A stretch of 54,633 bases of DNA from Longimicrobiales bacterium. GTDB taxonomy: Bacteria; Gemmatimonadota; Gemmatimonadetes; Longimicrobiales; Gaopeijiaceae. Below the pieces are notes generated by a model. It had not been told where the DNA came from and did not search any database. It was given only the letters and a program-made list of their open reading frames with translations. Shown here piece after piece: positions 43,648-51,943 of the stretch. The first letter of the stretch is position 1, and each line of letters starts with the position of its first letter. The DNA lies in NCBI GenBank assembly GCA_029245345.1, contig JAQWPM010000026.1:1-54633 (forward strand), in the 5' to 3' direction. Position numbers and translations under genes: made by a program.

Positions 43648-45032
43648 CATCGATCCGGATCGATTTCGGAAATCTGATGTCGCCGCAGACCGAGGGTGGG
43701 GTATCTCCCGACTTGCTTCGCGGCGACATGGCTGAGCGGTTTACTGCAGCGATGGTTGATGTTGCAGCCCAGCGCGAAGCTGGAGTGCTCGGCTTCCTCG
43801 ACCTGCCTTATGCGGCGGACCACGTCGCGCAGGTAAAGGAATTGGCCGATGGGTTTGGGCAGTGGTTCGAGGACGTTGTGGTGTTGGGCATCGGAGGGTC
43901 GGGCCTGGGCGCGACGTCGCTGAGGGACGCCCTGTTGGGACCCTTTTGGAACTCGAGGTCTGACGAGGCACGGGATCACTATCCCCGGCTACATGTCGTG
44001 GACAACCCGGATCCGTACACCCTGCAGGCGCTACTCAACCGGGTCGACCCGGCGCGGACTCTCTTCAACGTCATCAGCAAGTCGGGCGCGACGGCGGAGA
44101 CGATGGCGCAGTATCTGGTCGTGCGCGACCGGCTCGATAAGGAAGTGGGCTCTGACAAAGCGCGAGGTCATTTCCTTTTTACCACCGATCCCGAGAACGG
44201 GGCGTTGCGGCAGATCGGTGATGCCGAAGGGATCCCGATGCTTCCCGTACCCAGTAACGTGGGCGGGCGTTTTTCGGTTCTGTCCGCGGTCGGGCTGCTC
44301 CCCGCCGCCGTAAGTGGCGTGGACATCGACGCTTTGCTTGAGGGAGCCGCCCAAATGGAGGAGCGCTGCCGCTCGACGGACCTCGCATCGAACCCGGCAG
44401 GCATCCTCGCCAGTCTGCTTCATCACGCAGACACGGAGCAGGGCAGATCAGTCCATGTCCTCATGCCTTATGCGGACAGACTTCGTGCCGTGGCGCTCTG
44501 GTTCCAGCAGCTCTGGGCGGAGAGCCTTGGCAAGACGCAGCGACTGGACGGCACCAACAGGCCCACCGGCCCGACTCCGCTACCTGCACTCGGGGCGACG
44601 GATCAGCACTCTGTGTTGCAGCTGCTCATGGAAGGTCCGCACGACAAGGTGGTGCTGTTCGTAGACGTCGATGACGCCGAAGCCGACGTCACCATACCGG
44701 ACCGGCATCCTGAAATCCCGGCGCTTGACTACCTTGGCGGGCACTCGCTGGCCGAACTCCTGACCACAGAGCGACGCGCCACGGCAGAGGCGCTCCGGAG
44801 AGGAGGGCGACCAAACGCGACGATCGTCCTCCCCAAGATCGATGCTTTCGCTCTGGGACAGCTGTATATGCTCTTCGAGGTCGCGACAGTGATCGCCGGA
44901 ACTCTCTATGGCGTGAACCCGATGGATCAACCTGGCGTTGAGCTGTCGAAGCTGCTCACATATGGGCTGATGGGCCGTGAAGGTGTCGTGGTACCAGAGA
45001 TCGCCGAGCCGGACCCAGACTGGGTGGTATGA
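43644..45032 (+). CDS. pgi: glucose-6-phosphate isomerase
   Basis: Pgi interconverts glucose-6-phosphate and fructose-6-phosphate. The 462-residue protein has the SIS fold with VVVLGIGGSGLGATSLRDALLG, FNVISKSGATAETMAQYLVV (phosphate loop), PVPSNVGGRFSVLSAVGLLPAA, LWAESLGKTQR (catalytic Glu) and GATDQHSVLQLLMEGP. The late GVELSKLLTYGLMG holds the Lys. It is shorter than the ~550-residue E. coli type and closer to the short bacterial form or to the isomerase half of transaldolase-isomerase fusions. It overlaps the MBL-fold gene by 4 bp. Confidence 0.94.
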   Translation: MTSIRIDFGNLMSPQTEGGVSPDLLRGDMAERFTAAMVDVAAQREAGVLGFLDLPYAADHVAQVKELADGFGQWFEDVVVLGIGGSGLGATSLRDALLGPFWNSRSDEARDHYPRLHVVDNPDPYTLQALLNRVDPARTLFNVISKSGATAETMAQYLVVRDRLDKEVGSDKARGHFLFTTDPENGALRQIGDAEGIPMLPVPSNVGGRFSVLSAVGLLPAAVSGVDIDALLEGAAQMEERCRSTDLASNPAGILASLLHHADTEQGRSVHVLMPYADRLRAVALWFQQLWAESLGKTQRLDGTNRPTGPTPLPALGATDQHSVLQLLMEGPHDKVVLFVDVDDAEADVTIPDRHPEIPALDYLGGHSLAELLTTERRATAEALRRGGRPNATIVLPKIDAFALGQLYMLFEVATVIAGTLYGVNPMDQPGVELSKLLTYGLMGREGVVVPEIAEPDPDWVV

Positions 45033-45141
45033 GACGTGCAACTCATGGTCCGACCGGTAGATAGCCTTCAAGGGCACCGTTAACTTTGGAATACGGGCCA
45101 CCCTAGTTCGGGTGAGCGGATGAGACGTTGGGAGGTAGACC

Positions 45142-45567
45142 ATGCGTGACCACGACGAACAACCCTACATCGTCATTGAACGGGACCGCGGAGGCGGCCA
45201 GATGGGCTCCTTCGTGATCGGTGCCCTCGTCGGCGCGGGCTTGGCCCTTCTATTTGCCCCCAAGTCGGGTGCCGAGACCCAGGAAGAGCTCAAGGAACGC
45301 GCTCGCGAACTGCGCAGCACCGCAGAAGACCGTATGAAGGATGCTCAAGCTCAGTTGGAAGAGCGCCTCGATACCGCCCGTGAGGGTGTCCAGGACCGAC
45401 TCGAAACTGTGAAGCGGGCCGTGGACGCGGGGCGCCAGGCTGCTGAAGACGCGCGCGGCGATCTCGAAGAGAAACTCGAGACATCGAAGGCCGCTTACAG
45501 GGCGGGTGTCGATGCCGCCCGTGATACCGTGGGCGCCGGGGTTGAGGAGCCGGAGGCCGAGGAGTAG
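45142..45567 (+). CDS. YtxH-type membrane-anchored coiled-coil protein
   Basis: The 141-residue protein has a short N-terminal segment and then the YtxH signature GSFVIGALVGAGLALLFAPKSGAET, a single transmembrane or glycine-zipper helix. A long charged helix with heptad-like repeats follows (KERARELRSTAEDRMKDAQ, DTAREGVQDRLETVKRAV). YtxH proteins are stress-linked and of unclear function. The sequence GGGAGG before the ATG is a strong ribosome-binding site. The BrkB/YihY gene follows after 53 bp. Confidence 0.85.
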   Translation: MRDHDEQPYIVIERDRGGGQMGSFVIGALVGAGLALLFAPKSGAETQEELKERARELRSTAEDRMKDAQAQLEERLDTAREGVQDRLETVKRAVDAGRQAAEDARGDLEEKLETSKAAYRAGVDAARDTVGAGVEEPEAEE

Positions 45568-45620
45568 TGGCCTCTGCATGTTGCGGACGGGCCCAACTCG
45601 CTAGGAGCCTTTAGGGCTTG

Positions 45621-46541
45621 ATGGCGGAGGGCACACCCGTGCCGCTGCATTACAGCCTTCGTTATCGGGTCCGCGAGTTCCTTCGCCGGCTTTGGGACAA
45701 GTCTGCAGAAGACGAGATCTTCTTCATGGCTGGCGCGATCGCGTTTAATGTCCTCGTGGCCTTGGTCCCCTTGATCATCCTTGGAGTTGGACTGACTGGC
45801 TACGTGCTGAGTGCTCGTTTCCCAGATCCCACAGACGCAGTCCTGGCGCTGTTCGGGGACAATCTCCCGCTCACCGGAGGCGGCTTGGATGTCGTCGAGT
45901 CCTTGCGTGGTCCAGTAGCTGGATTAGTGGAGCAGCGCACGGGCTTCACCGTATTCGGCGCCCTCTTCTTTATTTGGGTCAGTACTCGGCTTGTCGCGTC
46001 GCTACGCGTCGTGCTGAGAAAGATCTTCGACATTGAGCAACAGCGAAGCATCCTTCGCGGGAAGATCTTCGACGTTCAGGCTGTCATCGTCGGAGTTGTG
46101 CTGGTGACGCTCAATCTTGGCGTCACGGTCATGGTCGAGACGGGCGTCAGTCAGGGCGGTGGCATGCTCGGACTCGGCGCCAGTACGCTCTCGTGGGCTG
46201 AGAGGATCCTCGGATACGTATTGGCGCTGGTGTCCATATGGGTGCTGTTCCTTTTCGCGTATCGGTACCTTCCAGCGCGCCGTATCCCATGGTCGACGGC
46301 ATGGGTCGCAGCCACTTTCTCGGCCTTGCTCTACGAGGCCCTGAAATGGGCGTTCTCCTGGTATGCGACAGGAGTCGCGAACTACGGCTCTACGTTCGGA
46401 AATTTGGCCACCGTCGCGGTGTTGTTTTTCTGGATCTATTACGGGTCGATAGGGTTTATTCTCGGGGGCGAAGTTGCCCAAGTGTACACCATGCGACGAG
46501 CGAGTAGAGCCGGAGTCATGAGCTTTGAGAACCGCCCATGA
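45621..46541 (+). CDS. YihY/BrkB-family inner-membrane protein
   Basis: This 306-residue protein has six predicted helices and the family landmarks DEIFFMAGAIAFNVLVALVPLII, FGALFFIWVSTRLVASLRVVLRKIFDIEQQRS and YLPARRIPWSTAWVAATFSALLYEALKWAF. The C-terminal ANYGSTFGNLATVAVLFFWIYYGSIGFILGGEV is typical. The family was once misnamed ribonuclease BN; its transport or envelope role is unsettled. The start is ATG 45621 (a TTG directly precedes it). The stop overlaps the L,D-transpeptidase start (ATGA). Confidence 0.9.
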   Translation: MAEGTPVPLHYSLRYRVREFLRRLWDKSAEDEIFFMAGAIAFNVLVALVPLIILGVGLTGYVLSARFPDPTDAVLALFGDNLPLTGGGLDVVESLRGPVAGLVEQRTGFTVFGALFFIWVSTRLVASLRVVLRKIFDIEQQRSILRGKIFDVQAVIVGVVLVTLNLGVTVMVETGVSQGGGMLGLGASTLSWAERILGYVLALVSIWVLFLFAYRYLPARRIPWSTAWVAATFSALLYEALKWAFSWYATGVANYGSTFGNLATVAVLFFWIYYGSIGFILGGEVAQVYTMRRASRAGVMSFENRP

Positions 46542-47140
46542 GAGGGACCCTCCCCTTGGCCCTGTTCCTTGCCTCGGCTCCGGCCGCGGCTCAGGAATCG
46601 TCACACATGTCGGGCGGGCCCGAGGGCTTTCGCGCTGATGTGTCCGAACATGCGATCGAGGTCGATCGGCCGCTCGTTGACCACGACGCACCCTACATCG
46701 TCGTGCATCTTGGTGAGAACAGAGTTTTCCTCTTCGACGGGATCCGTTCGGTATGGTCGGCTCCGGCCGGCACAGGGACCGGGTTCCGGCTCGACACGGA
46801 GGAGCATCAGTGGAACTTCTCTACGCCCCGTGGCCTTTTCCGGGTCCAGCGCATGGAGAAGGACCCGTTGTGGGAGGCCCCGGACTGGCACTTCATCGAA
46901 AAGGGCGCCCCTGTGCCGCCTCAGGATCACCCGTCGCGTATCATGGCCGGGATCATGGGCAATACGGCGATCTTCTTGGGCGCTGGCATCGCGATCCATG
47001 GAACGAATCAGCCCGGGCTTCTCCTTAACCCGGATCCTGAGGCGCGACGGGTGTCCCATGGATGCATTCGGCTCACCAACGAGTCAGCCCGGGAACTCAT
47101 GCACCTCGTGGACGTCGGAACTCCGGTGTTGATCTTTTGA
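46538..47140 (+). CDS. periplasmic L,D-transpeptidase (YkuD domain)
   Basis: L,D-transpeptidases crosslink peptidoglycan stems or attach lipoproteins. The 200-residue protein has a Sec signal peptide (MRGTLPLALFLASAPAAAQ). YkuD begins near PYIVVHLGENRVFLFDG, with IAIHGTNQPGLLL (catalytic His) and RRVSHGCIRLTNESARELMHLV holding the nucleophile Cys of HGCIRL. No LysM or peptidoglycan-binding domain is attached. It is translationally coupled to the YihY gene and followed directly by smpB. Confidence 0.93.
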   Translation: MRGTLPLALFLASAPAAAQESSHMSGGPEGFRADVSEHAIEVDRPLVDHDAPYIVVHLGENRVFLFDGIRSVWSAPAGTGTGFRLDTEEHQWNFSTPRGLFRVQRMEKDPLWEAPDWHFIEKGAPVPPQDHPSRIMAGIMGNTAIFLGAGIAIHGTNQPGLLLNPDPEARRVSHGCIRLTNESARELMHLVDVGTPVLIF

Positions 47141-47168
47141 TGTGCGCGCACTCTGGAATGGCCTGCTA

Positions 47169-47639
47169 ATGGCTACGGACAGGGGCGACTCAGGTCGAAA
47201 GAGCGTGGCGCGGAATCGGAAGGCTCGCCATGAGTTCGAGATCCTCGAAACCTTCGAGGCCGGCATCGAACTCAAGGGTCCTGAAGTGAAGTCGATTCGT
47301 GCCGGTCAGGTGTCTTTTCAGGATGCCCATGCTCGCCTCGAGGGAGGTCAGGTCTGGCTGCACAGCCTGCACATCAATCCGTACCAGCAAGCCAATCGGG
47401 CCAACGCTGACCCGCTTCGGGTCCGCCGACTCCTCCTCAACCGAGACGAGATTCGTCGCCTCATGGGGAAAGTCGAGGAGAAGGGACTCACCTTGGTGCC
47501 CCTCGAGATCTACTTCTCTCGGAATTTTGCGAAGGTGACCATCGCGTTGGCACGCGGAAAGAAGCTGTACGACAAGCGAGAAGACCTAAAGCGCCGCCAG
47601 CAGGACCTCGACGCCCGCAGAGCGCTGGAGAATCGATGA
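47169..47639 (+). CDS. smpB: SsrA-binding protein
   Basis: SmpB delivers tmRNA to stalled ribosomes. The ATG at 47169 gives 156 residues, the usual size; a GTG at 47142 would add nine. Motifs are VARNRKARHEFEILETFEAGIELKGPEVKSIRAGQVSFQDAHARL, LHINPYQQANRANADPLRVRRLLLNRDEI and YFSRNFAKVTIALARGKKLYDKREDLKRR, ending in a basic tail needed for decoding-site entry. The 3' end overlaps the amidase start by ATGA. The tmRNA gene (ssrA) was not found in this window. Confidence 0.96.
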   Translation: MATDRGDSGRKSVARNRKARHEFEILETFEAGIELKGPEVKSIRAGQVSFQDAHARLEGGQVWLHSLHINPYQQANRANADPLRVRRLLLNRDEIRRLMGKVEEKGLTLVPLEIYFSRNFAKVTIALARGKKLYDKREDLKRRQQDLDARRALENR

Positions 47640-48925
47640 GGTACGGCACGGTCGGAGCTGCGCTGGCCATTGCGGTGACCCTAGCGTGGGCCGGCCCCAC
47701 GCGCGCCCAAGACGCTGCTCCCGAGGTCCGGGTGCAACGTGCCGATGGAGTAGAGGAGTTCGTATCGGCTTCGATGGAGCGCGGATTCGCGGCGTTGCAA
47801 CTCGGCGTGTTCGAGCAGTTGGGGTGGTCCGTAGCTGAGGTTGAGACCGCTATTGCGCTGTCGGGGCCCCACGGAGTGATCGTAACCATGCGCTTGGGGT
47901 CGCCCTTCTTCTTCTGGAACGAAGAAGTACTTCAGCTCGCAGACGCACCGTACCGAGAGGACTCGGAGACCTTCGTCCCGCTCCAACTCCTCATCGACTT
48001 CGTCCCTCGACGGATTTCGGAGCTGTATGCGTTCGACGGTCCGACGTTCACACTTCAGGCGGCCGATCCGGCGGATTGGGGTGGCACAGTGGTGGAGACA
48101 CTCTCACCAAGTGAACCGCAGGGCCTAACCGAGACCGAACGGGCTCCCGCGACCGACCCCGTGGCTTCTGACCCAGACCCAGTGATCACCCCTGAGTACG
48201 AAGGCGATCGGGTCGTGATCATCGATCCTGGGCACGGCGGAGGGGATCCGGGTACGCTCGGAAATGGCGTTCGTGAGAAGGACGTCGCTCTCGGAATCGG
48301 ACTGATCATGGCGGACCTTCTCGAGCGTGAGCCTGGAATCAAGGTCTACCTGACGAGGGATGACGACACCTTCGTCCCGATTTGGGACCGAGGCGATCAG
48401 GCGACCGAATGGAAGGGCGAGCAGGCAGGAGTGTTTATTTCACTACACGCGAACGGACTCACCAATCGGTCCGTGCGGGGCTTCGAGACGTACTTCCTTT
48501 CCGAGGCGAGGACGGATCACGAGCGACGCGTCGCGGCGATCGAGAATGCTCCGCTCCAGGTTCAAGGGCAGAGCATCGACGCAGATGCCGAGCCTGACTT
48601 AGGCTTCATCCTCCGAGAGCTACGCACGCTCGATCACCAGCATTGGTCGGCAATGTTAGCCGAGTTCGTTCAGGAGGAGATGGCCAACTTCCATCCGGGA
48701 CCGAACCGTGGCGTGAAACAGGGAGTGCTCGCGGTGCTTACGAACGCCGTTATGCCGTCCGTGCTCGTTGAGGTCGGCTTCGTGACTAATGAGGACGAAG
48801 GGCCGCTGCTCGTTCAGGAACGGTTTCAGGACGAGGCGGCTCGCTCCATCGCGCGTGCCGTTCTCCGCTTCTTCGAGCGATACCCGCCGGGTAGCGGCAC
48901 CGGGGGACCGGGAGACGGAGTGTGA
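47636..48925 (+). CDS. exported N-acetylmuramoyl-L-alanine amidase (Amidase_3)
   Basis: The enzyme cuts the bond between MurNAc and L-Ala in peptidoglycan, often during daughter-cell separation. The 429-residue protein has a signal peptide (LAIAVTLAWAGPTRAQ) and an unassigned N-terminal domain of ~170 residues resembling a copper-amine-oxidase-like or AMIN-type beta domain. Amidase_3 starts at residue ~195: VVIIDPGHGGGDPGTLGNGVREKDVAL (zinc His), KVYLTRDDDTFVPIWDRGDQA, FISLHANG (second zinc His) and SVLVEVGFVTNEDEG (catalytic Glu). Its ends overlap smpB and the next lipoprotein gene. Confidence 0.92.
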   Translation: MRYGTVGAALAIAVTLAWAGPTRAQDAAPEVRVQRADGVEEFVSASMERGFAALQLGVFEQLGWSVAEVETAIALSGPHGVIVTMRLGSPFFFWNEEVLQLADAPYREDSETFVPLQLLIDFVPRRISELYAFDGPTFTLQAADPADWGGTVVETLSPSEPQGLTETERAPATDPVASDPDPVITPEYEGDRVVIIDPGHGGGDPGTLGNGVREKDVALGIGLIMADLLEREPGIKVYLTRDDDTFVPIWDRGDQATEWKGEQAGVFISLHANGLTNRSVRGFETYFLSEARTDHERRVAAIENAPLQVQGQSIDADAEPDLGFILRELRTLDHQHWSAMLAEFVQEEMANFHPGPNRGVKQGVLAVLTNAVMPSVLVEVGFVTNEDEGPLLVQERFQDEAARSIARAVLRFFERYPPGSGTGGPGDGV

Positions 48926-50253
48926 TACGGACCGCAACAGCCATCATGACGGTTTGTTTCTTCATGAATGGGTGTGTGTACTACAACTCTATCTACAACG
49001 CAGAACAGGCTTACGACCAAGCAGAGGCCCATCGGCGAGCAGGTCGCGATTCTCTCGCGACGGCCAGCTATCAGGACGTGATCCGCAAAGCTGCGGAGGG
49101 GTATCGGCGAGATCCGGAGGGCCAATGGGCGCCGGATGCGCTCTTCCTGTTGGGCCGGGCACGGTTGCGCATGGGCGAAACTGGCGCGGCTCAGGCCGCA
49201 TTCGAGACCGCGGAAGCGCTAGCGGAGGAGCCCGGCGACAGCCTCGCTATTCTCGTGTACCGAGCTGTGGCGGCTGAACAGATCGGGGATCGTGAGGGCG
49301 CCCTTCGACTCGTGAATCGAGCCCTGGATGGCCTCTCGTCCGGGCCCGCCCTGGCCGATGGGCATCTGCTCCGTGGCCGGATCCTACTGGAAGAAGGTCA
49401 AAGAGACGGAGGATGGTGGGACCTCGATCGTGCGCCGAGCGTCGACGCTGGGACGCGGGTAGAGGCCGGGTTGGCCCGCTTACGATGGGCCGTCGAACTC
49501 GACGAGCCGAGGCGAGCGAGCGAAGCACTTACTCGACTCCTGAAGTCGAGCGAAGCGGCGCCCAGCCTCGATTCCGTGGCAGTGCTCGCGCACGCGGCCG
49601 CGCTCCAGTGGGGCCCGTCGGTCGTGGCTGGCTTCCTTGCGGGTGCGGATTCCGCGGATTGGGGTCGGGTGGGTCGGGCCAGGATCCGGCTCACACGTGC
49701 TGTGCTTCTCGAACAGGCCGGCGACACCGCGGCGGCGTCACAGGCCGCCTGGGCCGTTGCTCGGGGCATCGGCGAGGGAGCAGGTGAAGCTCGGTTATGG
49801 CTCGCGAAGGTTCGTCTCGTGCGGGCTAGGGATCTCGCGGAGCTGGCCGCGGTCAGGGGCCTCTTACTTCCCGCAGGGGAACAGCCCGCGGTCGAAGAAC
49901 TCGTTGAGCTCATCGACGAGGTTGACCGGCTGGCGGCGCTCGGGCTCGAAGAATCTCTGGGCTGGTTCGCCGCCGGCGAGATCGCCCGAGACGACCTCCA
50001 AGCTCCGATCCTCTCGCGAGGACTGTTCCTGGCCTACGCCGACGCGGACCCGCGCGAGCCTTGGGCGGCGAAGGCACTCTTGGCTGCTATCGACGTGTCT
50101 CCTGGAGAGGGTGACCGAGCCTGGCTGCGGGGGCGGCTGGAGGTGCACCGCGAGAGTCCTTACGTTCTGGCCGCCCGGGGCTCTGCCGCCCCAGGGTTCG
50201 AGGCCCTAGAAGAGGATTTGGCGCTGCTCCTACAAGAGGTGAGGAACCGATGA
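48922..50253 (+). CDS. TPR-like lipoprotein
   Basis: This 443-residue alpha-helical protein starts with a lipoprotein signal: MIRTATAIMTVCFFMNGC, lipobox Cys at residue 18, followed by VYYNSIYNAEQAYDQAEAHRRAG. Repeated helix pairs with Ala/Leu/Arg composition (WAPDALFLLGRARLRMGETGAAQAAFETAEAL) resemble tetratricopeptide repeats. The YYNxxYNAxxAY motif after the Cys also occurs in T9SS/gliding-type lipoproteins, but I cannot assign a role. The GTG start overlaps the amidase stop (GTGA) and its stop overlaps pyrD (ATGA), so it is part of a mixed envelope-pyrimidine transcript. Confidence 0.75.
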   Translation: MIRTATAIMTVCFFMNGCVYYNSIYNAEQAYDQAEAHRRAGRDSLATASYQDVIRKAAEGYRRDPEGQWAPDALFLLGRARLRMGETGAAQAAFETAEALAEEPGDSLAILVYRAVAAEQIGDREGALRLVNRALDGLSSGPALADGHLLRGRILLEEGQRDGGWWDLDRAPSVDAGTRVEAGLARLRWAVELDEPRRASEALTRLLKSSEAAPSLDSVAVLAHAAALQWGPSVVAGFLAGADSADWGRVGRARIRLTRAVLLEQAGDTAAASQAAWAVARGIGEGAGEARLWLAKVRLVRARDLAELAAVRGLLLPAGEQPAVEELVELIDEVDRLAALGLEESLGWFAAGEIARDDLQAPILSRGLFLAYADADPREPWAAKALLAAIDVSPGEGDRAWLRGRLEVHRESPYVLAARGSAAPGFEALEEDLALLLQEVRNR

Positions 50254-51158
50254 GGCTGGAGACTGACGTTCTAGGCGTGCGGTTCCAGAATCCTGTACTC
50301 CTTGCCGCAGGTACCTGTGGCTTCGGGATGGAGTTGCAGGACGTCATCGATCTCGAGGCGTTGGGTGGTTTCGTCACGAAATCCGTCACCATGGAACCGC
50401 GCACTGGAAACCCCGCCCCGCGTGTGACCGAGTTCGGCGGCGGTATGCTTAACTCCATTGGACTCGCGAACCCAGGACTCGAGGGGACCAAACGAGATAA
50501 GCTGCCCTGGATCCGCGACAACATCCGCCGGGCACAGGTCTTGGTAAGCATCGCCGGTCACACGACAGAGGAGTACTTCCGTCTTATAGAGGGGTTGGAC
50601 GGGGAGGACGGATTCCTCGGTTTTGAGGTCAACCTGTCATGTCCGAACGACGCGAAGAGGGGCGGCGCGCCCTTCGCGCTCGATCCAGAGGCTGTTTCGG
50701 AAATCCTCAGCGGATGTCGGGCCCGTACGGAGCGGCCCGTCGTTGCCAAACTCGCACCGAACGATCCCGATCTTGGGAATACGGTTCGGGTCGCGACGGA
50801 AGCCGGTGCGGACGCGTTGACCCTAGTGAACACCGTTCCTGGAATCCTCCTTCATGCGAGGGATGGCACACCGGAGTTAGGTGCGGGGCAGGGAGGGATG
50901 AGTGGCCCGGCGCTGAGACCCGTTGGGCTGAGGGCTGTAGGCATAGCTTCAGCGGCAACGGTGCTGCCCATCGTCGGTGTGGGCGGAGTGTTCGCTCCGA
51001 CCGATGCTGTGGCGTACGCCCGAGCAGGGGCTTCGTTAGTCGAAATAGGCACTGCCTCATTCGCCGCTCCACGCGCTGCGGAGAAGGTCGTGCGCGGACT
51101 GAGTAGGTGGGGGCGCCCTTCAGATCGATGGGACGACCTGCGCGCACCACCGAAATGA
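50250..51158 (+). CDS. pyrD: dihydroorotate dehydrogenase, class 1
   Basis: PyrD oxidises dihydroorotate to orotate in UMP synthesis. This 302-residue FMN protein is of the soluble class 1B type: FQNPVLLAAGTCGFG, GGFVTKSVTMEPRTGNPAPR, MLNSIGLANPG, and GFEVNLSCPNDAKRGG (the Cys is the catalytic base of class 1). VVAKLAPND, TLVNTVPGI, PIVGVGGVFAPTDAVAYARAGASLVEIGTA follow as FMN contacts. No electron-transfer partner (PyrK) is adjacent. It is translationally coupled to the lipoprotein and followed by pyrF. Confidence 0.93.
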   Translation: MRLETDVLGVRFQNPVLLAAGTCGFGMELQDVIDLEALGGFVTKSVTMEPRTGNPAPRVTEFGGGMLNSIGLANPGLEGTKRDKLPWIRDNIRRAQVLVSIAGHTTEEYFRLIEGLDGEDGFLGFEVNLSCPNDAKRGGAPFALDPEAVSEILSGCRARTERPVVAKLAPNDPDLGNTVRVATEAGADALTLVNTVPGILLHARDGTPELGAGQGGMSGPALRPVGLRAVGIASAATVLPIVGVGGVFAPTDAVAYARAGASLVEIGTASFAAPRAAEKVVRGLSRWGRPSDRWDDLRAPPK

Positions 51159-51207
51159 GCCATCCTATAGGTACGAACCACGAATTTTCATGGGAGAGGG
51201 AGGGCGT

Positions 51208-51906
51208 GTGGCTGAGGTAATCGTCCCACTGGACTTTGCGTCGGCTGACGAGGCCCTCGCCATGGTCGACGTGCTCGGCGAGGCGGGGACCTTCTACAAG
51301 GTGGGCCTAGAGCTCTACACACGAGCGGGCCCGGCCGTGGTCACGGAGCTCACGGAACGTGGGAAGCGGGTCTTCTTGGACCTTAAGCTCCACGACATTC
51401 CCAACACCGTTGCGGGGGGCGTGCGCGCGGCATCCGAACTCGGGGTTGATCTGCTCACCGTGCACGCCGCGGGGGGCACCGCGATGCTTGACGCTGCTCG
51501 GGAGGCGGCTGCAGGGCGAATCAAGATCCTAGGAGTCACCGTACTGACGTCTTTGTCCGGGGCCGAGATCGAGTCGGTGTGGGGACGAGAGATTCGGTCG
51601 ATCCGTGAAGAGGTCGGACGCTTGGCAGAGTTGGCTACGGAGAGTCGATTGGATGGGGTGGTCGCGTCCGCGCTCGAGACGTCCTGGCTGCGTCGGCAGG
51701 TCCCCGAAGACCTTCTTATCGTTACGCCCGGGATTCGGCCGTCCGGATCGGATCGGGGAGATCAGAGCCGGGTAGCTACTCCCGCCGCCGCGGTGCTGGC
51801 TGGCTCGGACTATCTGGTCATCGGCCGTCCGATCACACAGGCCGACGACCCAGCCGCTTCGCTGGCAGCGATCTTGAGTGAAATCGCTACGTCCGTCGAG
51901 GAATGA
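51208..51906 (+). CDS. pyrF: orotidine 5'-phosphate decarboxylase
   Basis: PyrF makes UMP from OMP. The GTG at 51208 is preferred because GAGGGAGGG (51195-51203) lies just upstream; it gives 232 residues starting VAEVIVPLDFASADEA, as is usual. An ATG at 51190 lies upstream of this ribosome-binding site. The catalytic signature VFLDLKLHDIPNTVAGGVR (Lys-x-x-Asp pairs) is complete, followed by LTVHAAGGTAML, LIVTPGIRPSG and GSDYLVIGRPIT (phosphate binding). It is 49 bp after pyrD and belongs to the same pathway. Confidence 0.95.
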   Translation: MAEVIVPLDFASADEALAMVDVLGEAGTFYKVGLELYTRAGPAVVTELTERGKRVFLDLKLHDIPNTVAGGVRAASELGVDLLTVHAAGGTAMLDAAREAAAGRIKILGVTVLTSLSGAEIESVWGREIRSIREEVGRLAELATESRLDGVVASALETSWLRRQVPEDLLIVTPGIRPSGSDRGDQSRVATPAAAVLAGSDYLVIGRPITQADDPAASLAAILSEIATSVEE

Positions 51907-51943
51907 CCGCCGCCGCAGTCGCTATTAATGATCTGGGGGATGG

